The notes below the pieces were generated by a model. That model saw only the letters and a list, made by a program, of their open reading frames with translations, was not told the origin of the DNA and searched no databases. Source: Flavobacterium omnivorum (GTDB lineage Bacteria > Bacteroidota > Bacteroidia > Flavobacteriales > Flavobacteriaceae). Taken from it: 64,000 nucleotides of DNA. The translations under genes were made by a program, and so were the position numbers. Below, piece after piece: positions 8,375 through 17,021 of this stretch. Within the stretch, counting starts at the first letter, position 1. Each line of letters begins with the position of its first letter. Where the stretch lies: positions 1 to 64,000 of the forward strand of contig NZ_FNDB01000015.1 of the NCBI RefSeq assembly GCF_900099915.1. The letters are read 5' to 3'.

Positions 8375-8887
8375 ATGGAAGCAATAAAAACTTATTTTAA
8401 TGCTGAAAAAGCCGAAAGCCTATTATTCATAGGTTTCGGCATTTTTGCAATTATTTTATCCGTTTATCTTTATTTCTTTGTAAAAGATAGTTTTTGGAAA
8501 GGATTAGCTATTCCATTAGTCTTTTTTTCATTGATACAAATTATTATTGGAACAACAATCTTTACAAGAAGTCCAAAGGACAATTTAAAAGTAGAAAACA
8601 TTTTAAAATATGAACCACAAAAAATTCAATTAGAAGAAATTCCAAGAATGGAAAAAGTAATGAAAAATTTTGTTCTTTATCGCTATTTTGAAATTGCAAT
8701 GATTTTTTTAGGCATCATCTTAATGTATGCTTTATCAAATTATGGCTTTTGGAAAGGCTTTGGTTTAGGTCTTTTTATTCAATGTGCAGTTTTGCTTTCA
8801 TTAGACTTTTTCGCTGAAAAAAGAGGACATTTTTACATCGAACATTTACAATCAATCAATCAAAAAATTCAGAATAATGACAAATAA
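8375..8887 (+). CDS. Cassette 2: small four-helix membrane protein
   Basis: Not assigned to a named family. The 170 residues show four hydrophobic segments (about 17-36, 42-62, 107-125, 129-148). The first pair is separated from the second by a charged loop with RSPKDNLKVENILKYEP. The C-terminal tail is hydrophilic. It starts 4 bases after the SDR stop and overlaps the next gene by 11 bases, so the three are translated from one message. The ATG is near 'agaaaatgg' without a strong ribosome site. A role linked to the SDR and SRPBCC proteins is inferred from context only. Confidence 0.8.
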   Translation: MEAIKTYFNAEKAESLLFIGFGIFAIILSVYLYFFVKDSFWKGLAIPLVFFSLIQIIIGTTIFTRSPKDNLKVENILKYEPQKIQLEEIPRMEKVMKNFVLYRYFEIAMIFLGIILMYALSNYGFWKGFGLGLFIQCAVLLSLDFFAEKRGHFYIEHLQSINQKIQNNDK

Positions 8888-9344
8888 TAAAATTACAAAA
8901 CACTCAACATTTAAAAGAAGTGTTTATACTGAAATACTAATAAACGCACCAATCGAAAAAGTTTGGCGTGAACTAACCAACTTCAAAGAAATGCCAACTT
9001 GGAGTAAATCGTTACAAAAAATTGAAGGCGATTTTAGAAAAAATGGACAAACCGATGTTCATTTTATGGACAATAAAGGCAAAGTTGGTATTTATAAACA
9101 CGAACTTATACACTTTGAAGAAGGAAAATTATTTGGTTGGAGCGACCCATTTATTTTAGGCATAACAGACAACCATAAATATCAATTGGAGAAAATATCA
9201 GAAAATCAAACGAAATTCATTCAATCAGACGAAGCGAATGGATTTGCCACTTTATTTATGGGTAATTTCATTATGAACTTTTTCTTAAAAAGCTACACAG
9301 AATTTAATCAGACGTTGAAAAACAGAATAGAAAATAAAAGTTAA
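8877..9344 (+). CDS. Cassette 2: SRPBCC (START-like) domain protein
   Basis: 155-residue protein with the pattern of polyketide-cyclase/SRPBCC folds: an N-terminal strand VYTEILINAPIEKVWRELTNFKEMPTWSKSLQKIEG, a middle sheet, and a long C-terminal helix (NGFATLFMGNFIMNFFLKSYTEFNQTLKNRIE). Such proteins bind hydrophobic ligands in a deep pocket. The start overlaps the previous gene. It is the last gene of the MerR-SDR-membrane-SRPBCC cassette, ending about 30 bases before the attC. The set of four genes in one cassette is unusual, since most cassettes hold one gene. Ligand unknown. Confidence 0.85.
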   Translation: MTNNKITKHSTFKRSVYTEILINAPIEKVWRELTNFKEMPTWSKSLQKIEGDFRKNGQTDVHFMDNKGKVGIYKHELIHFEEGKLFGWSDPFILGITDNHKYQLEKISENQTKFIQSDEANGFATLFMGNFIMNFFLKSYTEFNQTLKNRIENKS

Positions 9345-9373
9345 GTAAAAATAGCGGAAGAAAAAGAACGAAC

Positions 9374-9500
9374 GCCCAACAGCGGTTTTGCAATAGTGGG
9401 GCTTTAGTGCTTAATTGAACATTTGTGCTTATATTTGGCATCGATGTTTGATTGAGCATTTGTGCTTTTAATTCCCCACCATCGCAAAGCCACGGGACGT
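9374..9500 (+). repeat. attC-like site 2, interrupted in its right core by an IS
   Basis: Inverse core GCCCAAC at 9374-9380. ACGCCCAAC (9372-9380) is the exact reverse complement of the cassette start GTTGGGCGT (7059-7067). The arms AGCGGTTTTGCAATAGTGGGG (left) and CCCCACCATCGCAAAGCCACGGG (right) pair. The right core is cut after ACGT (9497-9500) by the IS and resumes as ACGTTGGC at 11234. Confidence 0.8.
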
Positions 9501-11233
9501 CAAACTGTCTCAAAACCTCTTCTTTTTACGCATATATTTTAACCCAAATTTTCTTCTTAAATACTTGCGTAGCTCCTTGAAATACCGTACTTTTAAGTGT
9601 GATTTTCATCCCGTGAATCACTCTTAAACCAAGGCGAATGATAAAACACATCACAGGAGAAGACAGAAGCCAAATACCTCTTTTTGTAGCCTCGCTCGAA
9701 GAGACCATCGCACAGGACAACCAAGTGCGTCTCATTGATGCTTTTGTAGATAGTTTAAACCTTGACGAATTGGGCTTTAAACTCAAAACTGATACTAACG
9801 GTAGACCGCCGTATCATCCCGCGCAATTGCTCAAACTTTACCTCTATGGCTATCTCAATAAAGTGAGGTCTTCTCGAGATTTAGAAAAAGAATGCCTGCG
9901 CAATACCGAAGCCATGTGGCTCTTGTGTAAGCTCGCCCCTGATCACAACACCATTGCTAGCTTTAGAAAAAACAATACAAAAGGCATTCAAAGAGTTTTT
10001 CAGGCTACGGTGAAAATTGCTTCGCATTTTGAACTCATTGGGGGTACTTTACTAGCTGGTGACAGCACCAAACTCAGAGCGCAAAACTCCAAGAAAAACA
10101 ACTTCAACTCCAATAAAATTGAGCGTCACCTCAAGCACATTGACAATAAACTCCAAGAATATAATTTGGCTCTAGCCAAAGAAGACGGGGATTTAGAACT
10201 CAAAAAAAGTATCGTTAAAAAGGTCAAAAAACACAGCGCTCAAAAACAAAAATATCTTGGATATCAAAACACCATTGACACCACTGGAGTGACACAAATA
10301 TCTACTTCGGATCCTGATAGTCGCCAAATCATGACCAGAAACAACATCTCTGAAGTGGCCTACACGGTACAAACCACTGTAGATGCACTGCACAACATTC
10401 CTATTGATTTTAAAGTTACCAATGAAAATGATTCTAAAGCAATGGGCGGCATGCTGCGCCGGGCCAAAACCATCGTAGGACACAACAATTTTACCGCTAT
10501 TTATGACAAAGGCTATTACACTGGAAGTGAATTTGATTATGCCAACAGGCTCAATATTGATGTTCTGGTTGCCATTCCAGCTGTATCAGCTCATGCGCCC
10601 GATACGGCTTTTGATGTCGAGCATTTTAAATACCATAAAGATACCGATACCTATACTTGTCCTGCCAATCAAACCCTAACCACAAACGGAAATTGGTACA
10701 ACAAAACAAACGGAAAGTCGATAACCCAGATGAAGCATTACAAAACAACGGCTTGCTTGAGTTGTTCGTTTTTTGACAAATGCACCAAAAATAAAAAAGG
10801 CAGACTCATAGAACGCTCTCAGTATGCCGATTTAATCTATGAAAACAAGCTCAGAATCCAAAACAACTATGAGATCTATCGCAGGCGGCAAGCTATTGTA
10901 GAACATCCTTACGGAGTAATTAAAAGACAATGGGGATTTTATTATATCATGACCAAGAAAACTATAAAACACGCCTCGGCTGATGTTGGATTGATCTTCA
11001 CTGCCTACAACCTGCGCAGACTCTTGAACCTGATTGACCCAATTGAGTTCAAACAGTACCTAAAAGCACTGCCCTTGTTTTTTAATAATTATGCGAAGCA
11101 TTTTAAGGCGTTTTACAGCTCTGTTTTTTGGGCTGCACACCAAACCACTTTTTACAGAAAGTTGTTTTTTTGTAGTTTAAATCAACTATATTTACGCTGA
11201 CAAATAAATAAATGGAGGTTTTGAGACAAACTG
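9501..11233 (+). mobile_element. IS1182-like insertion sequence, apparently intact
   Basis: 1733-bp element. The left end CAAACTGTCTCAAAACCTC and the reverse complement of the right end, CAGTTTGTCTCAAAACCTC, differ at three positions. It is flanked by a 4-bp duplication ACGT (9497-9500, 11234-11237). It carries one full-length transposase gene and nothing else. It sits exactly in the crossover core of attC site 2. Confidence 0.85.
9638..11200 (+). CDS. IS1182-family DDE transposase
   Basis: 520-residue transposase that cuts and rejoins the IS ends. Signature regions: N-terminal GRPPYHPAQLLKLYLYGYLNKVRSSRDLEKECLRN with CKLAPDHNTIASFRK, first catalytic aspartate in LAGDSTKLRAQNS, second in AIYDKGYYTGSEF, a CPANQTL...CLSCSFFDKC cysteine cluster (zinc-binding region), and the glutamate in RRRQAIVEHPYGVIKRQWGF. 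The reading frame is open from start to stop, so it is probably active. It is one of three related but distinct elements in the array. The start ATG at 9638 (MIKHITGEDRSQIPLF) is preferred, as the N-terminus matches the family pattern. Confidence 0.93.
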   Translation: MIKHITGEDRSQIPLFVASLEETIAQDNQVRLIDAFVDSLNLDELGFKLKTDTNGRPPYHPAQLLKLYLYGYLNKVRSSRDLEKECLRNTEAMWLLCKLAPDHNTIASFRKNNTKGIQRVFQATVKIASHFELIGGTLLAGDSTKLRAQNSKKNNFNSNKIERHLKHIDNKLQEYNLALAKEDGDLELKKSIVKKVKKHSAQKQKYLGYQNTIDTTGVTQISTSDPDSRQIMTRNNISEVAYTVQTTVDALHNIPIDFKVTNENDSKAMGGMLRRAKTIVGHNNFTAIYDKGYYTGSEFDYANRLNIDVLVAIPAVSAHAPDTAFDVEHFKYHKDTDTYTCPANQTLTTNGNWYNKTNGKSITQMKHYKTTACLSCSFFDKCTKNKKGRLIERSQYADLIYENKLRIQNNYEIYRRRQAIVEHPYGVIKRQWGFYYIMTKKTIKHASADVGLIFTAYNLRRLLNLIDPIEFKQYLKALPLFFNNYAKHFKAFYSSVFWAAHQTTFYRKLFFCSLNQLYLR

Positions 11234-11267
11234 ACGTTGGCAGTAATATTCCCGAAAAAAACCGAAA

Positions 11268-12098
11268 ATGAAAATAAAAGTTGGAAATTGGAAAATTGAT
11301 TCCAATACTTTAGTTAGAGTTGAATGGAAAAAATATTATCCAAAACTAATTGTTCACGAGAAGTATGAAAAGTATGTCAAATGGACATTAAGAGCTTTAA
11401 CAGTAATTGGAATACTATTGAGTTTTTTAATTCTTCCATACGAAGTTGGAATCATTTTAACATTTATACTTTTCTTCATTGGGAGATTCTTTGAAAAAAC
11501 ACTTTTTGAATATTCTGTAATGATTCTTCAACCATTTTCAACTTTTGAAGTTGAATATGACCAATGGCTAACAAATGGTTATTTTTTATTAAATCCTGAA
11601 ATTCCAAAAGAAAATGGATATTTGAATTACTTTGGACCTGCATATGCGGAAAAAGAATATGCAATTAAGTTTTTTAAATATATTAAATCTTGGAATTTAG
11701 ATGAAGATATTGACGAAGACAATAATATCTGTATTTCGTTCATTTTAGAGGAAGATTCAAGTTATTCAACATTTCTTTATTCAAATCCAAAACGAAAATG
11801 GATAAATAATATGTTTAACGAATATGAAAATGCAATGAAAGTTGAAAAATATGGAAAAAGCCAACAATCAACTTTAATTCAAATGATTTATTGGAATAAC
11901 TTAAAGATCAGTAATGGAATGTTTTTTACCAAATTTTTAGATCAACAAAAAAATAACGAAAATTTCTTCTTTGCACCTTTTTACATTGAAAATAAACAAC
12001 CAGTATTAATTGACGAATTGAAGATTCTAAAAATGGATTATAAAGTAAAACATAGAAAAGAATTAACAAAAACAGAAACCGAGTATTATTACAAATAA
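11268..12098 (+). CDS. Cassette 3: hypothetical protein with two membrane segments
   Basis: Not recognised. 276 residues: a short N-terminal soluble part, two close hydrophobic segments (about 43-62 and 65-82, a probable hairpin in the membrane), then a long soluble part rich in aromatic and acidic residues, such as SWNLDEDIDEDNNICISF. The C-terminus is basic. Single gene of a cassette that starts at GTTGGCAGT (11236) right after the IS. The stop codon is 7 bases before the attC. Strong A/T bias and many Asn/Lys/Ile codons, as in the neighbouring cassettes. No function claimed. Confidence 0.8.
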   Translation: MKIKVGNWKIDSNTLVRVEWKKYYPKLIVHEKYEKYVKWTLRALTVIGILLSFLILPYEVGIILTFILFFIGRFFEKTLFEYSVMILQPFSTFEVEYDQWLTNGYFLLNPEIPKENGYLNYFGPAYAEKEYAIKFFKYIKSWNLDEDIDEDNNICISFILEEDSSYSTFLYSNPKRKWINNMFNEYENAMKVEKYGKSQQSTLIQMIYWNNLKISNGMFFTKFLDQQKNNENFFFAPFYIENKQPVLIDELKILKMDYKVKHRKELTKTETEYYYK

Positions 12099-12105
12099 AT
12101 ACTAC

Positions 12106-12238
12106 TGCCAACAGCGGTTTGGCGCAATTGGGGTTTTAGGCTTTATCAAAGTTGGTTTTGTGTTTGGAAGTTGGTTTTTAAATCGATACATTTGGCTAAC
12201 CAAATCCCCAACTGACGCCAAGCCTCGGGACGTTACCT
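12106..12238 (+). repeat. attC-like site 3
   Basis: Inverse core TGCCAAC (12106-12112), core GTTACCT (12232-12238), 133 bp. TACTGCCAAC (12103-12112) is the exact reverse complement of the cassette start GTTGGCAGTA (11236-11245). The arms AGCGGTTTGGCGCAATTGGGG and CCCCAACTGACGCCAAGCC pair. Confidence 0.88.
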
Positions 12239-12281
12239 GCTAGTTTAACACAAAATTCATCCAAAACAGAAATTAGAAAAT

Positions 12282-12683
12282 ATGTTTAAATCACAAGAAT
12301 TATACTTAATCCAAAAACTTCTAAACAAAATTAAATATTCTGAATTTGAAGTTTCTGAATTTGATGATTTTGCATACAGCCCTATTACTAATGAAATTTT
12401 AGAAAAACTTAATCTCTATTTTGACGAAAAAAATGCGGGAACTCATTTAGCCAAAAACAATAGCAAAAGTCATTTTGAGTTTGATAATCAAATCGGAATT
12501 GCTATCCGAAATAGATTTAAACAAATTGATGATAATTATATGACAGTTATTTCAAAATGGACATACTTGGAAACTGAAAAATTTGCTGTAGACATTATTG
12601 GACCTATTGCTTTTGAAAAAGTAGAATTAGATAAATTAACTGAATATATAACCGAACTTGCTAAAGAGAAAACCAGCAGGTAA
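12282..12683 (+). CDS. Cassette 4: small hypothetical protein
   Basis: Not recognised. 133 residues, soluble, no signal peptide or membrane segment, acidic in the middle (FEVSEFDDFAYSPI). It could be an immunity-type or small regulatory protein, but nothing in the sequence decides. It is the sole gene of the shortest cassette (about 450 bases). Its stop codon TAA lies inside the inverse core of attC site 4 (AGGTAAC, 12678-12684), so the coding region runs right into the recombination site. The start is the first ATG after the cassette boundary, 50 bases in. Confidence 0.78.
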   Translation: MFKSQELYLIQKLLNKIKYSEFEVSEFDDFAYSPITNEILEKLNLYFDEKNAGTHLAKNNSKSHFEFDNQIGIAIRNRFKQIDDNYMTVISKWTYLETEKFAVDIIGPIAFEKVELDKLTEYITELAKEKTSR

Positions 12684-12809
12684 CAGCCACTACAACGGAT
12701 TTGGGCATTGGACGTAATGGAAAGTTGGTTTTGTATTTGGAAGATTTGGCAAATCCGAAAATAGAGCTTAATTTAATCCCAAACCCGCTGTAGTGCCAGA
12801 ACGTTAGCG
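12678..12809 (+). repeat. attC-like site 4
   Basis: Inverse core AGGTAAC (12678-12684), core GTTAGCG (12803-12809), 132 bp. AGCAGGTAAC (12675-12684) is the exact reverse complement of the cassette start GTTACCTGCT (12232-12241). The arms AGCCACTACAACGGATTTGGG and CCCAAACCCGCTGTAGTGCC pair with one bulged or mismatched base in several places. Confidence 0.9.
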
Positions 12810-12840
12810 GATATTTTCGAGAAACAACACGAAATTAAAA

Positions 12841-13374
12841 ATGAAAAAAATGACCTATTTAATTATTGGAACTTTAATAATCGGCGTTATAGCTTATTTG
12901 TATACTAATTCAAAAAAAACAAACAACAATCCTGAAGTTGAAAATAACTTAACAGAAAAATCTCAACCTAGAACTGAATTTGATCATTCTCTAAATGATA
13001 GTTTAACTTACTCTGAAAAACTAAACAAAACCAAGGAATTATATCCATTCGCAAAATGGAGAGAGAATTTTTTTGAGTATCAAATGGAACAATATACAGA
13101 GGAAAATTGTAATGAAGCAAAAGGAATATTTGACAATTTAATATTCAAACTTATCACATTAGGTGAAAATGGAAACAAAAATGAAAAGGAAAAATATTTT
13201 GAAATAGCGATTAATTCACTAAACAAATTGAATGAGAAAGATGAAGGAATTATTGAAACAGGTGAAAGAGAAGATTTATGTGAACTTATTGACCAAATAA
13301 CTCTTGCGTCAGGTTTAAAACCAAAAGATTATGCCGACGGTGAAGGAATTGCTGACTTATGGAGAGAATGGTAA
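12841..13374 (+). CDS. Cassette 5: hypothetical protein with N-terminal membrane anchor
   Basis: Not recognised. 177 residues: one N-terminal hydrophobic segment (about 5-22, MTYLIIGTLIIGVIAYLY) without a clear cleavage site, then a soluble acidic domain predicted mostly helical (LNKTKELYPFAKWRENFFEYQMEQY ... ENCNEAKGIFDNLIFKL). This suggests a periplasmic domain held by a membrane anchor. Two cysteines (in ENCNEA and DLCELI) could pair. Single gene of its cassette, start 38 bases after the core GTTAGCG and stop 11 bases before the next attC. No function claimed. Confidence 0.8.
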   Translation: MKKMTYLIIGTLIIGVIAYLYTNSKKTNNNPEVENNLTEKSQPRTEFDHSLNDSLTYSEKLNKTKELYPFAKWRENFFEYQMEQYTEENCNEAKGIFDNLIFKLITLGENGNKNEKEKYFEIAINSLNKLNEKDEGIIETGEREDLCELIDQITLASGLKPKDYADGEGIADLWREW

Positions 13375-13385
13375 TAAAAAACATC

Positions 13386-13518
13386 CGCTAACAGCCGTTA
13401 CACAAGATTTGGGCATTAGGTTGAATTTAAAGATGGTTTTGTACTTGGAAAATTTGTGTTTAACCGAAAAACCTCGCATCTTTAATCCCAAACCTCGTGT
13501 AGCGCCAGAACGTTATGC
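13386..13518 (+). repeat. attC-like site 5
   Basis: Inverse core CGCTAAC (13386-13392), core GTTATGC (13512-13518), 133 bp. ATCCGCTAAC (13383-13392) is the exact reverse complement of GTTAGCGGAT (12803-12812), the start of the same cassette. The arms GCCGTTACACAAGATTTGGG and CCCAAACCTCGTGTAGCGCC pair. Confidence 0.9.
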
Positions 13519-13561
13519 GACATATTAGAAAAAAACGTAAATAATCAAATTTAGATTTTAA

Positions 13562-13975
13562 ATGAAGAAAATTTTATACTTAACATTAGGTTTATTTTTT
13601 GGAATATACTTTAACACAAAAGCGCAAAATATATCACAAACCAAAACCGAATTGAACAAAGCTTTATGTAAAACTTGGAAAGCAGATTATGCAGTGATGA
13701 ATGGAATGAGAATAAATCAATTACCAAATAATATTGCCTTTGAATTCGAGTTTAATTCTGACAACACCTATTTAGTAATCAAAGAAAAAACTAAACAAAA
13801 AGGAAAATGGACTTTTAATGAAAATAAAAAATACATTGACCTTGCAATCAATAACAAAACAAATTCACGTATAACTAAAATCACTGAAAATGAACTCATC
13901 TTGGTGTTAGTTTCTGACGGAAAAAGCAATCCTTCTGGTTTACCAAATATGGAAGTATATTGCAAAACTAAATAG
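13562..13975 (+). CDS. Cassette 6: exported lipocalin-like small protein
   Basis: 137 residues with a signal peptide (MKKILYLTLGLFFGIYFNTKAQ, likely cut after TKAQ). The mature part begins with a CKTWKADYAVMNG segment and alternating beta strands (FEFEFNSDNTYLVIKE, KGKWTFNENKKYIDL, TRITKITENELIL-like). This resembles the 'lipocalin-like domain' proteins common in Bacteroidetes, where the W and the GKW strand are typical. Secreted or periplasmic. Single gene of its cassette. Ligand and role unknown; the family call is by pattern only. Confidence 0.78.
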   Translation: MKKILYLTLGLFFGIYFNTKAQNISQTKTELNKALCKTWKADYAVMNGMRINQLPNNIAFEFEFNSDNTYLVIKEKTKQKGKWTFNENKKYIDLAINNKTNSRITKITENELILVLVSDGKSNPSGLPNMEVYCKTK

Positions 13976-13985
13976 AAAATACGTC

Positions 13986-14118
13986 GCATAACAGCCACTA
14001 CAACGGATTTGGGCAATTGGCTTAATGGAAAGTTGGTTTTGTATTTGTTATGATTTGGCAAATCCTAAAATAGGGTTTAATTTAATCCCAAACCCGCTGT
14101 AGTGCCAAGACGTTAGGC
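13986..14118 (+). repeat. attC-like site 6
   Basis: Inverse core GCATAAC (13986-13992), core GTTAGGC (14112-14118, perfect GTTRRRY), 133 bp. GTCGCATAAC (13983-13992) is the exact reverse complement of GTTATGCGAC (13512-13521). Nearly identical in its middle to site 4 (TTTGGGCA..TGG, AAGTTGGTTTTGTATTTG). Confidence 0.9.
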
Positions 14119-14151
14119 ACAATAATAACCGACGACAAAAAAGTGAGAATA

Positions 14152-14595
14152 ATGAAAATAAATCTAAAATTTTTTACTTTTAAAATTCTAATACTTACCC
14201 TTTTTTTGGGCCTGACTTCGGGTTTTAAAACGAGTGACCAATTATCAAAAGAACAAGCAATTAAACTCGCAGAAAAATTTATTGTGGACAATGGTTATAC
14301 TTCATTACCTGGCGATAAATCAAAATTAAGTTATGAATTGTTTGACAGTGAAAACAATGTTGACAATATATTAAAAGGCAGACACAACAGTCTTAATCCA
14401 AAAGCATTTTGCATAAGTGAAGACACCGACAGATGGAATGTTGGTTTCTTGTCTTCAAGTGTCGACAAAACTAAACTTAACTCTTCTCAGAGAAAGTCGA
14501 ACTTAAAAGGGCGCGCAGTTATAGTGATGAAAAGCGGAAATGAAATTCGAATTGCACATAAAGAACCTCTCTTTTCATACTTTGAAAAATTGTGA
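14152..14595 (+). CDS. Cassette 7: exported protein of unknown function
   Basis: Not recognised. 147 residues from the ATG at 14152. A GTG at 14143 is also open, but ATG gives a normal signal sequence (MKINLKFFTFKILILTLFLGLTSGFKTS). The mature part starts with a helix carrying SKEQAIKLAEKFIVDNGY, a PepSY/YpeB-like pattern that is suggestive only. Then follow strands such as DRWNVGFLSS and GRAVIVMKSGNEIRIAHKEP. Probably periplasmic. Single gene of its cassette; the gap from the stop to the attC is 36 bases, longer than in the others. Confidence 0.78.
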   Translation: MKINLKFFTFKILILTLFLGLTSGFKTSDQLSKEQAIKLAEKFIVDNGYTSLPGDKSKLSYELFDSENNVDNILKGRHNSLNPKAFCISEDTDRWNVGFLSSSVDKTKLNSSQRKSNLKGRAVIVMKSGNEIRIAHKEPLFSYFEKL

Positions 14596-14631
14596 AAAAT
14601 ATTGAATTAACTAACAGCCTAAAATTACTGT

Positions 14632-14758
14632 GCCTAACACACGCTACAAGCAATTTGGGTATTAGGCTTAATTTGAAATTGGTTTTGTATTTGGAAGATT
14701 TGGCAAATCCGAATAATGGGCTTAATTTAGTCCCAAACTGCTTGTAGCGCGGGAACGT
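14632..14758 (+). repeat. attC-like site 7, interrupted in its right core by an IS
   Basis: Inverse core GCCTAAC (14632-14638, perfect RYYYAAC). TGTGCCTAAC (14629-14638) is the exact reverse complement of the cassette start GTTAGGCACA (14112-14121). The arms CACGCTACAAGCAATTTGGG and CCCAAACTGCTTGTAGCGCG pair. The right core stops after ACGT (14755-14758), where a second IS begins. Confidence 0.85.
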
Positions 14759-16525
14759 CAGGCTGTGAAAAAACCTCTTTTTTCTAATATAATCTTCAAA
14801 TTTCACGGCGCCACAATTCAAATAAAGCCTTTTAAGAAGGCTCTTTTTTTAGGCTGCAAATTTAGTTTGATGAAAAATAAAGTCTAATTGTGGCTTTATG
14901 CGCTTCGTTTTTAGACAAAACAAGACTTTTGCCTTGTAAGGTGAGTTCCATTTTTTGAGTTTGGCAATAAGATCGGGAACGCCCAGGATATTGATACTGC
15001 GTTTGATGTTATACACCAGCATAATCAGGCTGTGTTCTCCGTTTACTTTTTCTAGTCCCGTTAAATTAGTGTGGTTATAGCCCCATTGTCGCTTGATGGT
15101 TCCAAAGATATGCTCGTTAATCTCCTGTCGCTTTCGGTAGAGTTGCGCATTTGCATGGTAACGCTTGTTGTTTTCTTCTACGGCATCGGCATATTGACTT
15201 CGGTCGATTTACTCAATTTCATATTTGTTTTTTAATGGTTTTCGTGATTCGCTTCGCTTAATTCTCTGCCTGCCGCTCTACTAGTACATAAATGTTTTAC
15301 GGGACATTCTTTGCATTTTGGGGTTCGGTATTTTTTAAAATTATAGCTGTCTTTATCTGTAGTTTTCTTATGCCAACTGCCTGTAGTTTTTAGTATTTCG
15401 CCCTGCGGACATGTATAGGTATCGGTGTCTTTATTGTATTGAAATTGGGCTACCAAATAATCCTTAGTCGTACCGTTTTCGTTACTTTTTCCTTGTTCTG
15501 GCTGGGCTACAATGGTAGTGATGTTGGCTTGTTTGCAAATTTCTATTTGTTTGCCATTATGATAGCCTTTGTCCACGAGTGCGGTATAGGTTTCTATACC
15601 TAGATTCTCTTTGGCTTCTATGGCAATAGCTGACAAAGCACTGCGATCATTCTTGTTGATGGTGTGCGTGGCCACTACAAGATTATGTTTAGCATCGACT
15701 GCGGCTTGAAGATTGAATGAGATTTCAACTACTTGTCCTTGCACTAATAAGGCTCTGGCATCGCTATCGGTAGAACTTATTTGAGGCTCGCCACTGGCTT
15801 TTAGTTTTTCTTCCAGTTGCTCATAACGCAATTTGTTCCCTTTCAATCGGTCTCACTTTTGTTGGATATTTTGGATTTTAGCGGGGTTATCTTTGGCGTC
15901 ATTTTCTTCCAAAGCATTTAAGTATTTTTGGGTTTTTACTTCAATATAATCCACATGTTTGTCAATTTTCTTTTGGTTGAAATTGGCTTTCTTGCTATTG
16001 TGGGCTCGGCTTTTGGTGCCATCGATCGCAATGGTTTCACAGCCTATTAAATCAGCATCTTTTAAAAAAAGAACATAGAGTTTGAATAGCTTTTTCAAGG
16101 CAATGGGATTACTCTTTCTAAAATCGGAAATACTGTGGTAATTAGGACGGATATCTTCTAAAAGCCACTGCAGTTCTATGTTTCTCAAACATTCTTTTTT
16201 TAGTTTGCGACTACTTCTTAATCCATTGAGATAACCGTATAAATAGATTTTTAGAAACACTTTACTATTGAAACTCGGGCGACCTTCGGTCTTGAGCGTT
16301 TTTACGGCAAAATCGAGCTTAGAGAGGTCAAAAAACTCTACAAAGGCATCTATAAATCGCACTTGGTTATCGGGACTTATAGTATCTTCTAAACTTGAAA
16401 AACGCATTTGCTGACGGGAAATACCTATGATGTGTTGCATTCTTAAAAATACGAAAAATCTTCTTTTTGTACAAGTATTTTGTTATATTTGAGCATAAAT
16501 ACAACGGAGGTTTTTTCACAGACTG
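14759..16525 (-). mobile_element. Second IS1182-like element, decayed
   Basis: 1767 bp. The left end CAGGCTGTGAAAAAACCTC and the reverse complement of the right end, CAGTCTGTGAAAAAACCTC, differ at one position. It is flanked by ACGT on both sides (14755-14758, 16526-16529). The transposase inside is broken. The ends and protein differ from the element at 9501-11233, so it is a different IS that arrived independently. Confidence 0.85.
14849..16440 (-). pseudogene. Broken IS1182-family transposase
   Basis: The reading order on the minus strand is intact, but the frame is not. The N-terminal part is 16440-15853 (MQHIIGISRQQMRF ... GRPSFNSKVFLKIYLYGYLNGLRSSRKLKKECLRN, first Asp in AIDGTKSRAHNSKK). 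A frameshift near 15850 leads to 15846-15232 (second Asp in ALVDKGYHNGKQ, cysteine cluster CPQGEIL...CKECPVKHLC). A second frameshift and an in-frame stop near 15210-15235 separate the C-terminal part down to 14849, which holds the glutamate region RKRQEINEHIFGTIKRQWGY. Inactive. Confidence 0.88.
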
Positions 16526-16562
16526 ACGTCAACAGATAGGTTAAAAAAAACGAGACGAAAAA

Positions 16563-17021
16563 ATGGACTATATCATAAAAGACGAAAAACTCGAGTTAAT
16601 ATACGAACACGGAAAAGGTGCTTGGACTTATCATTTGAGAATTCCAAATTCAAAAAACATTGAGGGAAAATGGGGCGAAATAGTAGTTTCAGGATTCATT
16701 GATAACTTTGAAATTAGTAGAAGACAACTTGCACCAATTAAAGGAGAAGATAAAATGCTTTCTGTAAATAGTGAAATACGTAAAGCAATCAATAAAAAAG
16801 GTGGTGAAATTGTTACGGTTTCTCTATATTTATTAAAGAAAAAAGAAGGAATAACTGAAAAACAAATTTTAGAAACTTTCAAAGAATCAGAAGTTTTAGA
16901 GGCTTATAAAAAACTAAATGAAACTGAAAAAAATGAAATTTTAGAAAGCATTATTTCACAAAAAGTTGAAGAGAAACAAATCAAAACAATTATAAAACAC
17001 ATAGATAAATTAAGCAAATAA
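16563..17021 (+). CDS. Cassette 8: DUF1905 / YdeI-type protein
   Basis: 152 residues. The N-terminal beta domain with WGEIVVSGFIDNFEISRRQLAPIKGEDKMLSVNSEIRKAINKKGGEIVTVSLYLL matches the DUF1905 pattern. The C-terminal helical region (EVLEAYKKLNETEKNEILESIISQKVEEKQIKTIIKHIDKL) matches the YdeI/OmpD-associated segment that usually follows DUF1905. Cytoplasmic; function of the family is unknown. It overlaps the next gene by one base (TAATG), so the two form one transcription and translation unit. The left border of this cassette is altered: the base run after the IS is ACGTCAACAG rather than ACGTTRRRY. Confidence 0.85.
   Translation: MDYIIKDEKLELIYEHGKGAWTYHLRIPNSKNIEGKWGEIVVSGFIDNFEISRRQLAPIKGEDKMLSVNSEIRKAINKKGGEIVTVSLYLLKKKEGITEKQILETFKESEVLEAYKKLNETEKNEILESIISQKVEEKQIKTIIKHIDKLSK

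Noticed and set aside
13331..13528. 65-codon frame across attC site 5
   Set aside because: It overlaps the end of the cassette 5 gene and covers the recombination site; conserved site sequence explains it.
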